From positions 27,064 to 91,063 of the forward strand of contig JAGAXF010000033.1 in the NCBI GenBank assembly GCA_017941085.1: 64,000 bases of DNA, in the 5' to 3' direction. Shown here piece by piece: positions 43,873-53,883 of the stretch (its first letter is position 1; each line of letters begins with the position of its first letter). The position numbers and the translations under genes were made by a program. The stretch comes from Bacillota bacterium (GTDB lineage Bacteria; Bacillota; Clostridia; Peptostreptococcales; Anaerovoracaceae). Below the pieces are notes generated by a model. It ran no database searches. It was given only the letters and a program-made list of their open reading frames with translations, and was not told the origin of the DNA.

Positions 43873-46800
43873 TTATACAACAGATTTACTGTTCTTTGCA
43901 AGGTTTTTATGGGCAGTAGCCATCATGAGTTTTATACGGTTAAGCTGATTAACATCGCTGGCTCCGGGATCGTAGTCAATGGCCACCATATTGGCTCTGG
44001 GATTTAAATCACGTATGGCCTTCATCATGCCCTTACCGGTTACGTGATTTGGAAGGCAAGCAAAGGGCTGGAGGCAAGCAATATTCTCGCATCCGGTCTT
44101 TATTAGCTCTATCATTTCTCCTGTTAATAGCCAGCCTTCTCCGCACTGATTTCCAAGAGAAATTACCTCCGTTGCCGCATGGGCGGTTTCCTCGATGTAG
44201 GAAGGCTCTGTATAGTGAATACTCTCCCTTAGGGCCTTTCGCATAGGCTTTCTCATCCACTCCACAGCCTTTATGGCAGCCTCGTTAAGCTTCATGCTCT
44301 TATATGAACCGGAAAGGTGCTCATAATTATACCTGGCGCTATAGAATCCATACATGAAAAAGTCAATTAAATCAAGGACTACAGCCTCTCCCCCTTCCTG
44401 TTCAATGATATCAACGATGTCGTTGTTGGCATTGGGATGATACTTAACCAGTATTTCTCCCACAACTCCTACCTTGGGTTTCTTTATATCCGATCTTGGT
44501 ATTGCATCAAAGTCTTTTACTATTCCTCGTATATTCTTTGAAAATACGCTTCTGTTAAAGTGAATGGTATTATCGACAATCTTATCTTGCCAGCTATCAA
44601 CTACGGCTTGACTGGCTCCGGGAACCAGTTCATAGGGGCGTGTAGCGTAAAGCAGCCTCATAATTAAATCTCCATACAATGCTCCTGTTACCAGCTTAAG
44701 TCCCATGCTTGCGGTAATCTTAAAGCCCGGATTCCTCTCCAATCCAACCATGTTGAAAGATATTACAGGAATTTGTTCCATTCCCAGGTCCTTTAGGGCC
44801 TTTCTAAGAAGGGCTACATAGTTACTGGCTCTGCATCCACCACCAGTCTGGGACATGAATACTGCAGTCTTGTTAAGGTCGTATTCTCCTGATTTTAGAG
44901 CGGAGATTATCTGACCGAGAGTCACTATTGTGGGATAGCAAGCGTCATTATTGATATATGTCAGTCCTTCATTTACGGAGTTCTTGTCCACCGGTGGAAG
45001 AAGCACCGCATTATATCCGCAGGACTGCATGGCAGCCTCCAGATAGTTGAAATGTATGGGTGACATTTGAGGCACAAGGAGGGTATAGTTTTCATCCCTC
45101 ATTTCTTTAGTAAAGAGCTTTCTTTCAAAGGGTTCCTGGCTGGGAGCAGCCTTTACCCCATTTTTGTCCCTTTCTTCCATGGCTGCCTTTAGGGAGCGGA
45201 TTCTAATCTTTATGGCTCCCAGGTTGGATACCTCATCAATCTTAAGAACTGTGTACATTTTGTTGTTATGTTCACAGATTTCTTCTACCTGATCGGTGGT
45301 TACAGCATCCAAACCGCAGCCAAAGGAATTAAGTTGTACCAATTCCACATCATCATGTTTACCAACAAAGTCAGCAGCCTTATAGAGTCTGGAGTGATAT
45401 ACCCACTGATCCAGCACTCTTACAGGTCTAGGAAGCTCACCTAAATGGGCTATGGAGTCCTCTGAAAGAACAACAAAATCAAAGGAACCTATCAGTTTAT
45501 TAATTCCATGGTTGATTTCCGGGTCAAGATGATATGGTCTTCCTGCAAGTACCACCGACTTCTTTCCATGGTCCCTGGCATACTTTAGAGCATATTCGCC
45601 CTGCTTCCTTACATCCGCCTTGAAGCGGTCTTGTTCCTCCCTGGCGGCTTTAACTGCCCCTTCTATTTCTCCTTTTGTTATATGCAAATGCTTGAATTCT
45701 TCATATAAGTTTGCGATAAGTCTCTTATCGTCATCATATGGAACAAAGGGATGAGCAAACCTTACCATCTCCTCCTCAAACAGATCCTGCATGTTATTTG
45801 CAATAGACTCGGGATAGGTGGCAACTATTGGGCAATTATAATGGTTGGGAGCGGTGGGATCTTCATTTCTTTCATAGTTAATGCAGGGATAGAATATGAA
45901 TTTAATCCCTTCCTTTACCAGCCACTTAATATGCCCATGAACAATCTTTGCCGGATAACAGGCCGTGTCCGAAGGAATGCTGTCCATTCCGGATTCATAT
46001 AGGGTCTTGTTTGACGGCGGTGATAGTTCCACCCTAAACTTCAGTTTGGTAAAGAAGGTAAACCAGAAGGGATAGTTCTCGTACATATTGAGAACCCTTG
46101 GAATACCCACAGTTCCCCTTTCCCCATCAAAATCTGACAAGGGTTTATATTCAAAGAGTCTTTTTACCTTGTATTCATATAAATCTGGAAGCTGGCTGTT
46201 TTTAGTTTCTCCTCCTGCTCCCCGTTCACAGCGATTGCCTGTTATGAATTTTGTTCCGTCGCTGAATTTGTTTATGGTAAGAATGCAGTTGTTTTCGCAT
46301 TTGCCACAACGACCATTGGCATGCTTTACTTCAAAGCTGTCCAGCTCCTCTGCAGAAAGAATTGATGAACGAGTTCCCTCAATATAGTTTTCTTTTGCTA
46401 TTAGAGAACAGCCATAGGCCCCCATAAGTCCTGCTATATCCGGCCGAACAACCTCTTTACATATTATCTTTTCAAAGCTTCTAAGGACTGCGTCATTTAA
46501 GAAGGTTCCTCCCTGAACAACGATTTTATCCCCGGCTTCATCAGAATTTCTAAGCTTAATAACCTTGTATAAGGCATTCTTTATAACGGAATAGGAAAGG
46601 CCTGCCGAAATATCTCCTATCTCAGCCCCTTCCTTCTGAGCCTGTTTAACCTTGGAATTCATAAATACAGTGCACCTAGTTCCAAGATCAACAGGATTAT
46701 CTGCAAATAAGGCCTCCTTGGCAAAGGCTTTGGTGTCCAGGTTTACGGACTTGGCATAGGTCTCCAGGAATGAGCCACAGCCTGAGGAACAGGCTTCGTT

Positions 46801-48213
46801 TAACATAATATTGTATATGGCACCATCCTTGATTTTCATGCATTTCATGTCCTGGCCACCGATGTCCAATATAAAGTCCACTCCCGGCAGGAAGTACTCC
46901 GCAGCCCTAAAGTGGGCCATGGTCTCAATTTCTCCCAGATCTGCCTTAAAGGCCGCCTTAATTAAACCCTCTCCGTAGCCGGTGGTGGTGGTATTAGCAA
47001 TATAGGCAGAATCAGGAAGCTTTGAATATAACTCCCTCAGCATTGTCTTGGTGGCACCTATGGGGTCTCCCTCATTTCCTCTATAGAAGGAATATAAGAG
47101 ATTCCCTTCCTCATCTATCAAAGTTGCCTTGGTGGTTGTTGAACCTGCATCTATACCAAGGAAGGTCTTGCCCTTTACCTTGGAAATATCCTTGGTTCTG
47201 GCCTTTGCCTTATCGTGACGTAACTTAAATCTTTCGTAGTCCTGTTGGTCCTGGAAAAGCACATCTATATGCTTGGTATCCGACATAAGAGCAGGATCCG
47301 CATTCTTCATTCGGCTAACCAAATCCCCTAAAGTGAGAGAATGGGTGTTATTATCACTATTATCCCGCTGATTGTCCTTTGTATTAGCTGAGTCAAAGTG
47401 CTGAGCACCGGGCTTTGCCTGCTGTCCCAGAGGCTCTTCCCCAGCCAAATAGGCAGCGCCTATAGCCACAAAATACTTGGAATCCTCAGGGAATATTACA
47501 TCTTCTTCGGCAATATTTAAGGTTTCAATGAAACGCTGTCTAAGCTCTGAAAGGAAGGATAATGGTCCCCCTAAGAAAGCCACCTTCCCCTTAATTGGAT
47601 GGCCACAGGCAAGACCACTTATGGTTTGATTTACCACTGCCTGGAATATGGATGCTGCCAGGTCTTCCACTGCAGCACCGTCGTTAATAAGGGGCTGAAT
47701 ATCTGTCTTGGCAAATACTCCGCATCTTGCCGCAATGGGATAGATAATCTTGTGATTTTTGGCGGCTTCGTTTAGACCTGTTGGGTCCGTATTAAGGAGT
47801 ATGGCCATTTGGTCTATAAATGCACCGGTTCCACCTGCACAGGTTCCGTTCATTCTTTGCTCAATGGTGGCTCCATAGAAGGTAATTTTCGCATCCTCTC
47901 CTCCCAGCTCAATGGCGCAATCCGTATCGGGAATAAGGGTTTCTACAGCTTTGCTGCAGGATATTACCTCCTGTTCGAACCTTACCCCCAGTAGATTTGC
48001 CAAAGCCAGACCTCCGGATCCTGTAATTACCGGCTTAATCTTTATATCTCCATAGGCATCAAAAAGATCGGATATGAGTTCTTTTACCTTTTCCATCACA
48101 TCCGACATATGTCTTTCATACCTAGAATATTCAATTTTGCCTTGGGAATCCATTAGAACCAACTTTACAGTGGTTGATCCTATATCGATTCCCAGTCTCA
48201 TAATCTCGTCCAT
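43873..48213 (-). CDS. Large 2-hydroxyacyl-CoA dehydratase activase (BadF/HgdC + DUF2229)
   Basis: A 1446-residue protein. Two ASKHA ATPase domains of the BadF/BcrA/HgdC type stand in tandem: [16 protein letters not shown] at residue 7 and [17 protein letters not shown] near residue 347. The second has the iron-sulfur cysteine region [21 protein letters not shown]2229 and an HgdB-like C-terminal half follow. Short HgdC proteins inject an ATP-driven electron into 2-hydroxyacyl-CoA dehydratases during amino acid fermentation. The job of this long form is not established, and no dehydratase subunits lie beside it. Start 48213 (MDEIMRLGI) or 48201 are both possible. A tRNA-Pro follows 13 nt downstream. 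Confidence 0.85.
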   Translation of the reverse strand: MDEIMRLGIDIGSTTVKLVLMDSQGKIEYSRYERHMSDVMEKVKELISDLFDAYGDIKIKPVITGSGGLALANLLGVRFEQEVISCSKAVETLIPDTDCAIELGGEDAKITFYGATIEQRMNGTCAGGTGAFIDQMAILLNTDPTGLNEAAKNHKIIYPIAARCGVFAKTDIQPLINDGAAVEDLAASIFQAVVNQTISGLACGHPIKGKVAFLGGPLSFLSELRQRFIETLNIAEEDVIFPEDSKYFVAIGAAYLAGEEPLGQQAKPGAQHFDSANTKDNQRDNSDNNTHSLTLGDLVSRMKNADPALMSDTKHIDVLFQDQQDYERFKLRHDKAKARTKDISKVKGKTFLGIDAGSTTTKATLIDEEGNLLYSFYRGNEGDPIGATKTMLRELYSKLPDSAYIANTTTTGYGEGLIKAAFKADLGEIETMAHFRAAEYFLPGVDFILDIGGQDMKCMKIKDGAIYNIMLNEACSSGCGSFLETYAKSVNLDTKAFAKEALFADNPVDLGTRCTVFMNSKVKQAQKEGAEIGDISAGLSYSVIKNALYKVIKLRNSDEAGDKIVVQGGTFLNDAVLRSFEKIICKEVVRPDIAGLMGAYGCSLIAKENYIEGTRSSILSAEELDSFEVKHANGRCGKCENNCILTINKFSDGTKFITGNRCERGAGGETKNSQLPDLYEYKVKRLFEYKPLSDFDGERGTVGIPRVLNMYENYPFWFTFFTKLKFRVELSPPSNKTLYESGMDSIPSDTACYPAKIVHGHIKWLVKEGIKFIFYPCINYERNEDPTAPNHYNCPIVATYPESIANNMQDLFEEEMVRFAHPFVPYDDDKRLIANLYEEFKHLHITKGEIEGAVKAAREEQDRFKADVRKQGEYALKYARDHGKKSVVLAGRPYHLDPEINHGINKLIGSFDFVVLSEDSIAHLGELPRPVRVLDQWVYHSRLYKAADFVGKHDDVELVQLNSFGCGLDAVTTDQVEEICEHNNKMYTVLKIDEVSNLGAIKIRIRSLKAAMEERDKNGVKAAPSQEPFERKLFTKEMRDENYTLLVPQMSPIHFNYLEAAMQSCGYNAVLLPPVDKNSVNEGLTYINNDACYPTIVTLGQIISALKSGEYDLNKTAVFMSQTGGGCRASNYVALLRKALKDLGMEQIPVISFNMVGLERNPGFKITASMGLKLVTGALYGDLIMRLLYATRPYELVPGASQAVVDSWQDKIVDNTIHFNRSVFSKNIRGIVKDFDAIPRSDIKKPKVGVVGEILVKYHPNANNDIVDIIEQEGGEAVVLDLIDFFMYGFYSARYNYEHLSGSYKSMKLNEAAIKAVEWMRKPMRKALRESIHYTEPSYIEETAHAATEVISLGNQCGEGWLLTGEMIELIKTGCENIACLQPFACLPNHVTGKGMMKAIRDLNPRANMVAIDYDPGASDVNQLNRIKLMMATAHKNLAKNSKSVV

Positions 48214-48264
48214 ACCAAATGCTCTTCTCTAATCCCTTATTATATGTTTTCCGGAGTTAAGCCT

Positions 48265-49668
48265 TTATATACGCTCCCTTTCCAGATTCTTTATCTTATT
48301 GTTATATAGTCTATACAGCATTATGGAGAGGTATAGGGTTCCCAGGATTTCTGCCAAAGGGAAGGAAAACCAGGAAAGCTCTGCGCCTCCCATATTGTAT
48401 AAAATATATGCCAAGGGTAATATACCCACAAGTTGCCTAATTAAAGAGCTAAATAAGCTATAAATAGCATGTCCCGTAGCCTGGAACATGGTAGATGTTA
48501 TTATACCAAAGGCAGCAGGAATAAAACAGATGCTTATTCTCTTAAGAGCCCTTACTCCATAGGTCATCATGCTGTCATCTGCGTTAAAGAGCCTAAGGAA
48601 GGGTTCAGGTACGGTCTGAAAGAGAATAAACCCTAATACCATTATGGTAAAGGCTGCGATTAATGAAAGCTTATATGTACCCATAAGCCTTTCTTTGTTC
48701 TTGGCTCCATAGTTGTAGCCCATTATAGGCATGGCTCCTTGATTTAGTCCAAAAACCGGCATAAATATAAAATTCTGGAGCTTCTGATATACGCCTAGAA
48801 CCGCCACAGCCACAGGTTCCGCCGCCAGTATTGTATTATATCCAATCATCATCAGAGAGCCGATGGCCTGCATGACTATGGAGGGAATGCCTACGGCATA
48901 AATATCCCTTACTACGCCCCAGTCCATTTTAAAGCCCTTTAGTTTCACCTTAACAGTACTTTGCTGTTTTACAAATTTTACTGCCAGAAGAAAGGCTACA
49001 AATTGTCCAAATACCGTGGCTATTGCCGCACCGGCAACTCCCAGTTTGGGTAAACCGAAGTAACCGAATATGAGAATCGGGTCAAGAACCACATTTGTCA
49101 AGGCTCCTGTGATGGCGCAAATCATAGGTCCCTTCATGTTCCCTGTGGCCTGCATAACCTTCTGAAGTATAACCTCCATGGCTGTAAACATAGAAAGGAG
49201 GAATACGTATCTCATATAGGTGGTGCCATATTCAAAGGTGGCTCCATCCTTGGTGTAGTGACTTATAAATGGGGCGGTGAGAAAAATCCCGATTAGAGCA
49301 AAGATTAAATAATTGAAAATCCCTATTCTTACGCTGATGCTGGCTGCTTTGCTGGCTTCTTCATAGTTTTTTGCCCCTAGCCTTCTGGCTATTACGGAGT
49401 TAACCCCCACTCCCGAGCCCACTGTCATGGCAACCATAATCATCTGCATGGGCATTACAAAGGATACTGCCGTAAGGGCTTCCTGACTGATTCTGGACAC
49501 AAAAATACTATCTACAATATTGTAGAGAGCATTTACTGTCATGGAGAGTATGGCAGGCCAGGCCATTGACGCCAAAAGCCTTCCAATGGGGGCAGTTCCC
49601 ATTTTTATGGCTTCGTTTTTCTCCTCTTCTATTTCCTTTTCAAGTTCATTACTTAGTTCTGTCATCAT
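48265..49668 (-). CDS. MATE-family efflux transporter
   Basis: A 467-residue multi-spanning antiporter of the multidrug and toxic compound extrusion family. The recognisable N-terminal motif is MGTAPIGRLLASMAWPAILSM, followed by NALYNIVDSIFVSRI, with an internal repeat of the same fold. Expected function is Na+ or H+ driven export of cationic compounds; substrates are not predictable. The first 25 residues before MGTAP are charged. The ATG at 49668 lies directly after the T-run of the RNase P RNA terminator, and no Shine-Dalgarno is visible there. The true start is therefore uncertain. Confidence 0.88.
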   Translation of the reverse strand: MMTELSNELEKEIEEEKNEAIKMGTAPIGRLLASMAWPAILSMTVNALYNIVDSIFVSRISQEALTAVSFVMPMQMIMVAMTVGSGVGVNSVIARRLGAKNYEEASKAASISVRIGIFNYLIFALIGIFLTAPFISHYTKDGATFEYGTTYMRYVFLLSMFTAMEVILQKVMQATGNMKGPMICAITGALTNVVLDPILIFGYFGLPKLGVAGAAIATVFGQFVAFLLAVKFVKQQSTVKVKLKGFKMDWGVVRDIYAVGIPSIVMQAIGSLMMIGYNTILAAEPVAVAVLGVYQKLQNFIFMPVFGLNQGAMPIMGYNYGAKNKERLMGTYKLSLIAAFTIMVLGFILFQTVPEPFLRLFNADDSMMTYGVRALKRISICFIPAAFGIITSTMFQATGHAIYSLFSSLIRQLVGILPLAYILYNMGGAELSWFSFPLAEILGTLYLSIMLYRLYNNKIKNLERERI

Positions 49669-49677
49669 AAAAAAAAT

Positions 49678-50024
49678 GGGTAGGTCTGTAAGCCGGGTTC
49701 TGTATTAGACGATCATCTATCTAGGCGAACCATTGCTGATCCGCTCCTGCGGTACACCTTTGGGGCGGCAGCGGGCAACTGCCATAAATGCCCCCTTCGA
49801 CCTTGCACCGGATGGGGTTTACACGGCCGCCATGTCTCCATGACGCCGGTGAGCTCTTACCTCACCATTTCAACCTTACCACAGCATTACCTGTTTCGGC
49901 GGTGTGTTTCTGTTGCACTTTCCCTATGGTTACCCACGCCGGACGTTATCCGGCATCCTTGCCCTGTGGAGCCCGGACTTTCCTCATAAGGCAGTCTGCC
50001 TTACGCGACCGTCTGGCCTACCCA
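49678..50024 (-). ncRNA. rnpB: RNase P RNA, bacterial class A
   Basis: About 347 nt. The conserved core GAGGAAAGTCCGGGCTCC (P3/P4 region) is present on the minus strand near the 5' end. The 3' end contains GAACCCGGCTTACAGACC, and the ends pair as GGGTAGG/CCTACCC (helix P1). Many GC-rich helices lie between. A run of eight T follows P1 and can end transcription. It sits between ridA and the MATE gene, all on the minus strand. Confidence 0.95.
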
Positions 50025-50063
50025 TAATAATTATTCTATTTGTAAATGTTTTTTTTATCTGTT

Positions 50064-50438
50064 CTATTTGCAGGCAATGCATTCAATTTCCACAAGGGCT
50101 CCCTTGGGAATCTTTGCTGCCTCTACACAGGATCTTGCCGGCTTCCATTCATCAAAGAATTCAGCATAGACCTGATTCATTTTAGCAAAATCCTCCATAT
50201 TATCGATAAATATCAGGGTTTTCACAACGTCCTTGTAGTCGTATCCGGCTTCCTTAAGGACTGCCCCAAGATTTATCAGACTTTGTCTGGTCTGGGCTTC
50301 AACCCCTTCTGGAAACTCTCCTGTTTCCGGGTCAAGTCCCAACTGCCCTGAGCAAAAAAGCATATTACCTGCTTCTACTGCATGAACATAGGGACCAACT
50401 GCTGCCGGTGCCTTTTCTGATATTATAGCTTTATTCAT
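50064..50438 (-). CDS. ridA: RidA (YjgF) family enamine/imine deaminase
   Basis: A 124-residue trimeric enzyme that hydrolyses reactive enamines/imines from PLP-dependent dehydratases. The signature near the C-terminus is clear: PARSCVEAAKIPKGALVEIE with the substrate-binding Arg and the Glu. The start at 50438 follows AAAGGTGAGC and gives the normal family length; a longer frame to 50492 has no support. It is the last gene of the murI-to-ridA run, 54 nt after nif3. Confidence 0.92.
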   Translation of the reverse strand: MNKAIISEKAPAAVGPYVHAVEAGNMLFCSGQLGLDPETGEFPEGVEAQTRQSLINLGAVLKEAGYDYKDVVKTLIFIDNMEDFAKMNQVYAEFFDEWKPARSCVEAAKIPKGALVEIECIACK

Positions 50439-50492
50439 AATGCTCACCTTTCTTGTTAATTTTAGCTTTGCAAGCCTTAGTAAGTAATCCAA

Positions 50493-51272
50493 TTACAGGG
50501 ATGTAAATGGGTCCCTTTCCACCTTGGATTCCACAATGGTTACCAGGGATTCAGCCTTTCTCAGGTTGGTCTTAAGCATTCTACTCATATTCTGAACAAA
50601 AAGTTTTTCACTGCCAAAGTGACCGATGTCAAGACAGGTCATATCCAAGCCCTTAGCCAAGGTGGCGTCGTGATATTTAATGTCTCCTGTAATATATAGG
50701 TCCACTCCCAGCTCCTTGGCCTGAAGTATATATTCAGCTCCGGCTCCGGTGCACCAACAAAGCTTGGAGCATACCTTGTCCGGATCTCCTATTAGTCTCA
50801 TTTTATCTAGGGGAATCCCCAAGTCGGAGGATAGGGTTTCCGCCAATTCAGAGACCTTTTTCTTATCCTTAAGCTGTCCAGACCTTATAATTCCATGGGC
50901 TGTAATCTTGTTAAACCCAAGCAGGTTTCCGAGAAAATCATTGTTGCCACCCTCCATTATGTCGAAGTTGGTATGGCAAGAATAAAGGGATATACCTTCC
51001 TTAATTAATCTGATTATATATGAACCAACAGGATCATTTATATCCTTAATATCATATCTAGGTTTAAAGATTAGCGGGTGATGAGTGAGAATCATCTCTG
51101 CACCCTTTTCTATAGCCTCATCTATGACTTCATGGGATATATCCAGTGACACCAGAATCTTGGTTACATCCCTATGAGAAAGTATAACCTGAGGTCCAGA
51201 ATTATCCCACTCTTCTGCATCGGCAATGGGACAAAATTCATTTATTACATCCAGTATTTCGTTAATCTTCAC
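50493..51272 (-). CDS. Nif3-like dinuclear metal centre protein (YqfO type)
   Basis: A 259-residue Nif3 family member. Metal-binding motifs are visible as LTHHPLIF near residue 62, CHTNFD near 98 and DIGHFGSE near 217. Those groups bind two metal ions inside a hexameric ring. The function is not firmly established (GTP cyclohydrolase I type 2 annotation is common but doubtful). It overlaps the trmK 3' end by 11 nt, a gene order conserved in Firmicutes (rpoD-trmK-nif3). Confidence 0.9.
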   Translation of the reverse strand: MKINEILDVINEFCPIADAEEWDNSGPQVILSHRDVTKILVSLDISHEVIDEAIEKGAEMILTHHPLIFKPRYDIKDINDPVGSYIIRLIKEGISLYSCHTNFDIMEGGNNDFLGNLLGFNKITAHGIIRSGQLKDKKKVSELAETLSSDLGIPLDKMRLIGDPDKVCSKLCWCTGAGAEYILQAKELGVDLYITGDIKYHDATLAKGLDMTCLDIGHFGSEKLFVQNMSRMLKTNLRKAESLVTIVESKVERDPFTSL

Positions 51273-51990
51273 GATTTCCCCCTAACAAATAATCAAGTCT
51301 TTCAATTCTGCATCTGTGATCCAATATGCTTGGATCCTCTTCCTGTTCCTCTTCCCTTCCGACAATTATGTTATGTATTATTCTTTCCTCCAATTCTTTG
51401 ATTCCCTGAAGGTAATTTTTAACGTTATTGTCGCAAGAGTCCTTTAGGATATCAGGAAATTCAAACTCGTAGTCGGATATTTCCCGGCTATTTATTTTCC
51501 CACCATAGTTTTCCGGTGAATAAACCACCATTATTTCACAAAGTCTTTTGTTTTCGGGAACTATTATTAACTTAGATACCTTAAATCCATGTTCATACAG
51601 GTATCTTCTTAGCTCTCCTCCGTTGTTTCTGGGCTGAAGTATGTATTTCTTGTAGGAAAGAGATTTGGATATATCCCAATCCAGTATATCTATAGTAAGA
51701 AGGCCGCCTATTCCAGCCATTACCACTGTATCTACTTCTCCATTTTCCAATACATCAAGACCGTCCCCCAATCTAAGATCAAATTCCTTATCAGGAAACA
51801 GTCTGGCGCAATTCTCCTTTGCCTTAAGCAAGGAGCCATTGCTGACATCTGCCATTATTACTTTGGTGGAAATATTTTTTTCAAAAAGATATAAAGGAAG
51901 ATAGCCGTGGTCTGTACCAATATCGGCTACCCTCTCTCCTATCTCTATGTTATCTGCAATAGTCTGAAGCCTTTCTGTTAAAATAATCAT
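51262..51990 (-). CDS. trmK: tRNA (adenine(22)-N(1))-methyltransferase TrmK
   Basis: SAM-dependent methyltransferase of 242 residues that makes m1A22 in tRNA. Motif I is VADIGTDHGYLPLYLFE (about residues 18-34); GDGLDVL and VVMAGIGG mark the rest of the SAM pocket. The C-terminal part forms the usual coiled-coil arm (ELEERIIHNIIVGREEEQEED). It starts 9 nt after rpoD stops and overlaps nif3, so it is firmly operonic. Confidence 0.93.
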   Translation of the reverse strand: MIILTERLQTIADNIEIGERVADIGTDHGYLPLYLFEKNISTKVIMADVSNGSLLKAKENCARLFPDKEFDLRLGDGLDVLENGEVDTVVMAGIGGLLTIDILDWDISKSLSYKKYILQPRNNGGELRRYLYEHGFKVSKLIIVPENKRLCEIMVVYSPENYGGKINSREISDYEFEFPDILKDSCDNNVKNYLQGIKELEERIIHNIIVGREEEQEEDPSILDHRCRIERLDYLLGGNRED

Positions 51991-51999
51991 AGCTCTTAA

Positions 52000-53880
52000 C
52001 TATTCCAAATAATCCTTTAGTTTTTTACTGCGGCTTGGATGTCTAAGCTTACGAAGAGCCTTTGCTTCTATCTGTCTGATTCGTTCTCTTGTTACGGCGA
52101 ATTCCTTGCCTACCTCTTCTAAGGTGCGGCCTCTTCCGTCTTCAAGACCAAATCTGAGTTTAAGAACCTTTTGCTCTCTGTCTGTCAAAGTATCCAAAAC
52201 CTCTACCAGCTGTTCTTTAAGCATTGAAAATGCTGCAGCTTCAGCCGGTGCAGGCACGTCGTCGTCGGGGATGAAATCACCCAGGTGGCTGTCTTCTTCT
52301 TCTCCGATAGGTGTTTCCAAAGAAACCGGTTCCTGAGCAATCTTCTGAATTTCTCTAACCTTATCTACGGTAATACCCATTTCCTTTGCAATTTCTTCAG
52401 GGGTGGGTTCTCTGCCATAGGTCTGGAGCAGCTGTCTGCTAACTCTAATCATTTTATTGATTGTTTCAACCATATGAACAGGGATTCTAATGGTCCTTGC
52501 CTGGTCTGCAATGGATCTGGTTATCGCCTGTCTAATCCACCATGTTGCATAGGTGGAGAACTTGTATCCCTTACGATAATCAAATTTATCAACGGCCTTT
52601 ATTAGTCCAAGATTGCCCTCCTGAATCAAATCCAGGAATGACATTCCTCTACCTACATAGCGTTTGGCAATGCTTACAACTAATCTAAGGTTAGCTTCAC
52701 AAAGTCTACTCTTTGCGTCTTCATCACCTTTTTCTATGCGCTTGGCCAAATCGATCTCTTCTTCAGCGGTCAACAAAGAAACCTTACCGATTTCTTTAAG
52801 GTACATACGAACAGGATCATCCACAGCAACTCCCTTAGGCACTGTGGCATCCACATCAATACCGCCGTCTTTATCAAGGACAACACCGTCGTCTTCAGAT
52901 TCGTCAGCCTCGTCCTCCTCGATCATAATATCAAAATCGTCCGGTTCGGAGTCAGCGTCTGATTCTATTTCAATATCCTTACCTAAAATGGCATCGTATA
53001 TTTCGTCGACAGTGTTCTTATCCAGGTCTACATGTTCCATGTAGTCAGACATATCACCATAGGTAAGCTTGTTACCTTTGGTTTTAGCTTTATCTTCCAG
53101 CTTTTTGATTATGTCATCACGGACTTGATCTAAAGTCATGCCTTCATATTCCCCATGGAATATGATTTGAGGCACCACTTCAACCTTTTTCTTCGCGGCA
53201 CCCTTCTTGGGTGGACCTGTGTCCTTTTCTTTAGACTTTTCCTTTGAATCAGAGTCGGCTTTTGTCTTGGAATTTGATGCGGCTTTCTTATTTACCGTTT
53301 TTTTTTCCGCTGTTTTCTTTGCGGTTGTCTTTTTAGCAGCTGGTTTCTTTGCAGGAGCTTTCTTAGCTGGAGCTTTCTTTGCAGGAGCCTTCTTTTCTAC
53401 TGCTTTTTTGGCTGTAGTCTTCTTAGCAGGAGCCTTCTTGGCCGGTGCTTTCTTTGCTACTGCCTTCTTAGCTGTAGTCTTCTTAGCAGGAGCCTTCTTG
53501 GCCGGTGCTTTCTTTTCTACTGCCTTCTTAGCTGTAGTTTTCTTAGCGGGAGCCTTCTTGGCCGGTGCTTTCTTTGCTACTGCCTTCTTAGCTGTAGTCG
53601 TCTTAGCGGGAGCCTTCTTGGCCGGTGCTTTCTTTGCTACTGCCTTCTTAGCTGTAGTTTTCTTAGCGGGAGCCTTCTTGGCCGGTGCTTTCTTTGCTAC
53701 TGCCTTCTTAGCTGTAGTCTTCTTAGCAGGAGCCTTCTTGGCCGGTGCTTTCTTTTCTACTGCCTTCTTAGCTGTAGTCTTCTTTGCTGCTGCCTTTTTG
53801 GCTGGAGCCTTCTTTGCTGCTGGCTTCTTTGCAGCTGGTTTTTTTGCTGCTGTCTTCTTGGTTGTTGTTTTAGTAGCCAT
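52000..53880 (-). CDS. rpoD: Principal sigma factor RpoD with Lys/Ala/Pro-rich N-terminal extension
   Basis: Housekeeping sigma-70 factor. Region 1.1-like sequence starts near residue 240 and region 1.2 near residue 355. Region 2 ([20 protein letters not shown] to [18 protein letters not shown]) spans about 391-460, region 3 follows, and region 4 ([20 protein letters not shown]) lies near 595-615. Residues 1 to about 205 are nothing but [23 protein letters not shown] repeats, like histone H1 tails; ordinary firmicute RpoD has about 370 residues in all, here 626. GGAGGA lies 9 nt before the start. The gene begins 3 nt after dnaG ends and is followed by trmK. The frame is intact across the repeats. 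Confidence 0.96.
   Translation of the reverse strand: MATKTTTKKTAAKKPAAKKPAAKKAPAKKAAAKKTTAKKAVEKKAPAKKAPAKKTTAKKAVAKKAPAKKAPAKKTTAKKAVAKKAPAKKAPAKTTTAKKAVAKKAPAKKAPAKKTTAKKAVEKKAPAKKAPAKKTTAKKAVAKKAPAKKAPAKKTTAKKAVEKKAPAKKAPAKKAPAKKPAAKKTTAKKTAEKKTVNKKAASNSKTKADSDSKEKSKEKDTGPPKKGAAKKKVEVVPQIIFHGEYEGMTLDQVRDDIIKKLEDKAKTKGNKLTYGDMSDYMEHVDLDKNTVDEIYDAILGKDIEIESDADSEPDDFDIMIEEDEADESEDDGVVLDKDGGIDVDATVPKGVAVDDPVRMYLKEIGKVSLLTAEEEIDLAKRIEKGDEDAKSRLCEANLRLVVSIAKRYVGRGMSFLDLIQEGNLGLIKAVDKFDYRKGYKFSTYATWWIRQAITRSIADQARTIRIPVHMVETINKMIRVSRQLLQTYGREPTPEEIAKEMGITVDKVREIQKIAQEPVSLETPIGEEEDSHLGDFIPDDDVPAPAEAAAFSMLKEQLVEVLDTLTDREQKVLKLRFGLEDGRGRTLEEVGKEFAVTRERIRQIEAKALRKLRHPSRSKKLKDYLE
53341..53820 (-). 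repeat. 60-bp tandem repeats in the 5' end of rpoD
   Basis: Six near-identical 60-bp units (53401-53760) differ at only a few positions, mainly a GAA/GCA (Glu/Ala) codon change and silent third bases. They are flanked by decayed units on both sides. Each encodes 20 residues rich in Lys, Ala, Pro and Thr. The exact multiple of three keeps the frame if units are gained or lost. Confidence 0.95.
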
Positions 53881-53883
53881 AGA

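Noticed and set aside
43498..44007. Plus-strand frame covering mntA upstream region, tRNA-Pro and activase end
   Set aside because: It runs through a tRNA gene on the other strand and has no coding character.
49788..50185. Plus-strand frames in the RNase P RNA region
   Set aside because: They are antisense to rnpB, which is clearly identified by its conserved core.
53401..53760. Regular 60-bp repeats as a CRISPR array
   Set aside because: There are no unique spacers; the units are contiguous and code for rpoD residues.
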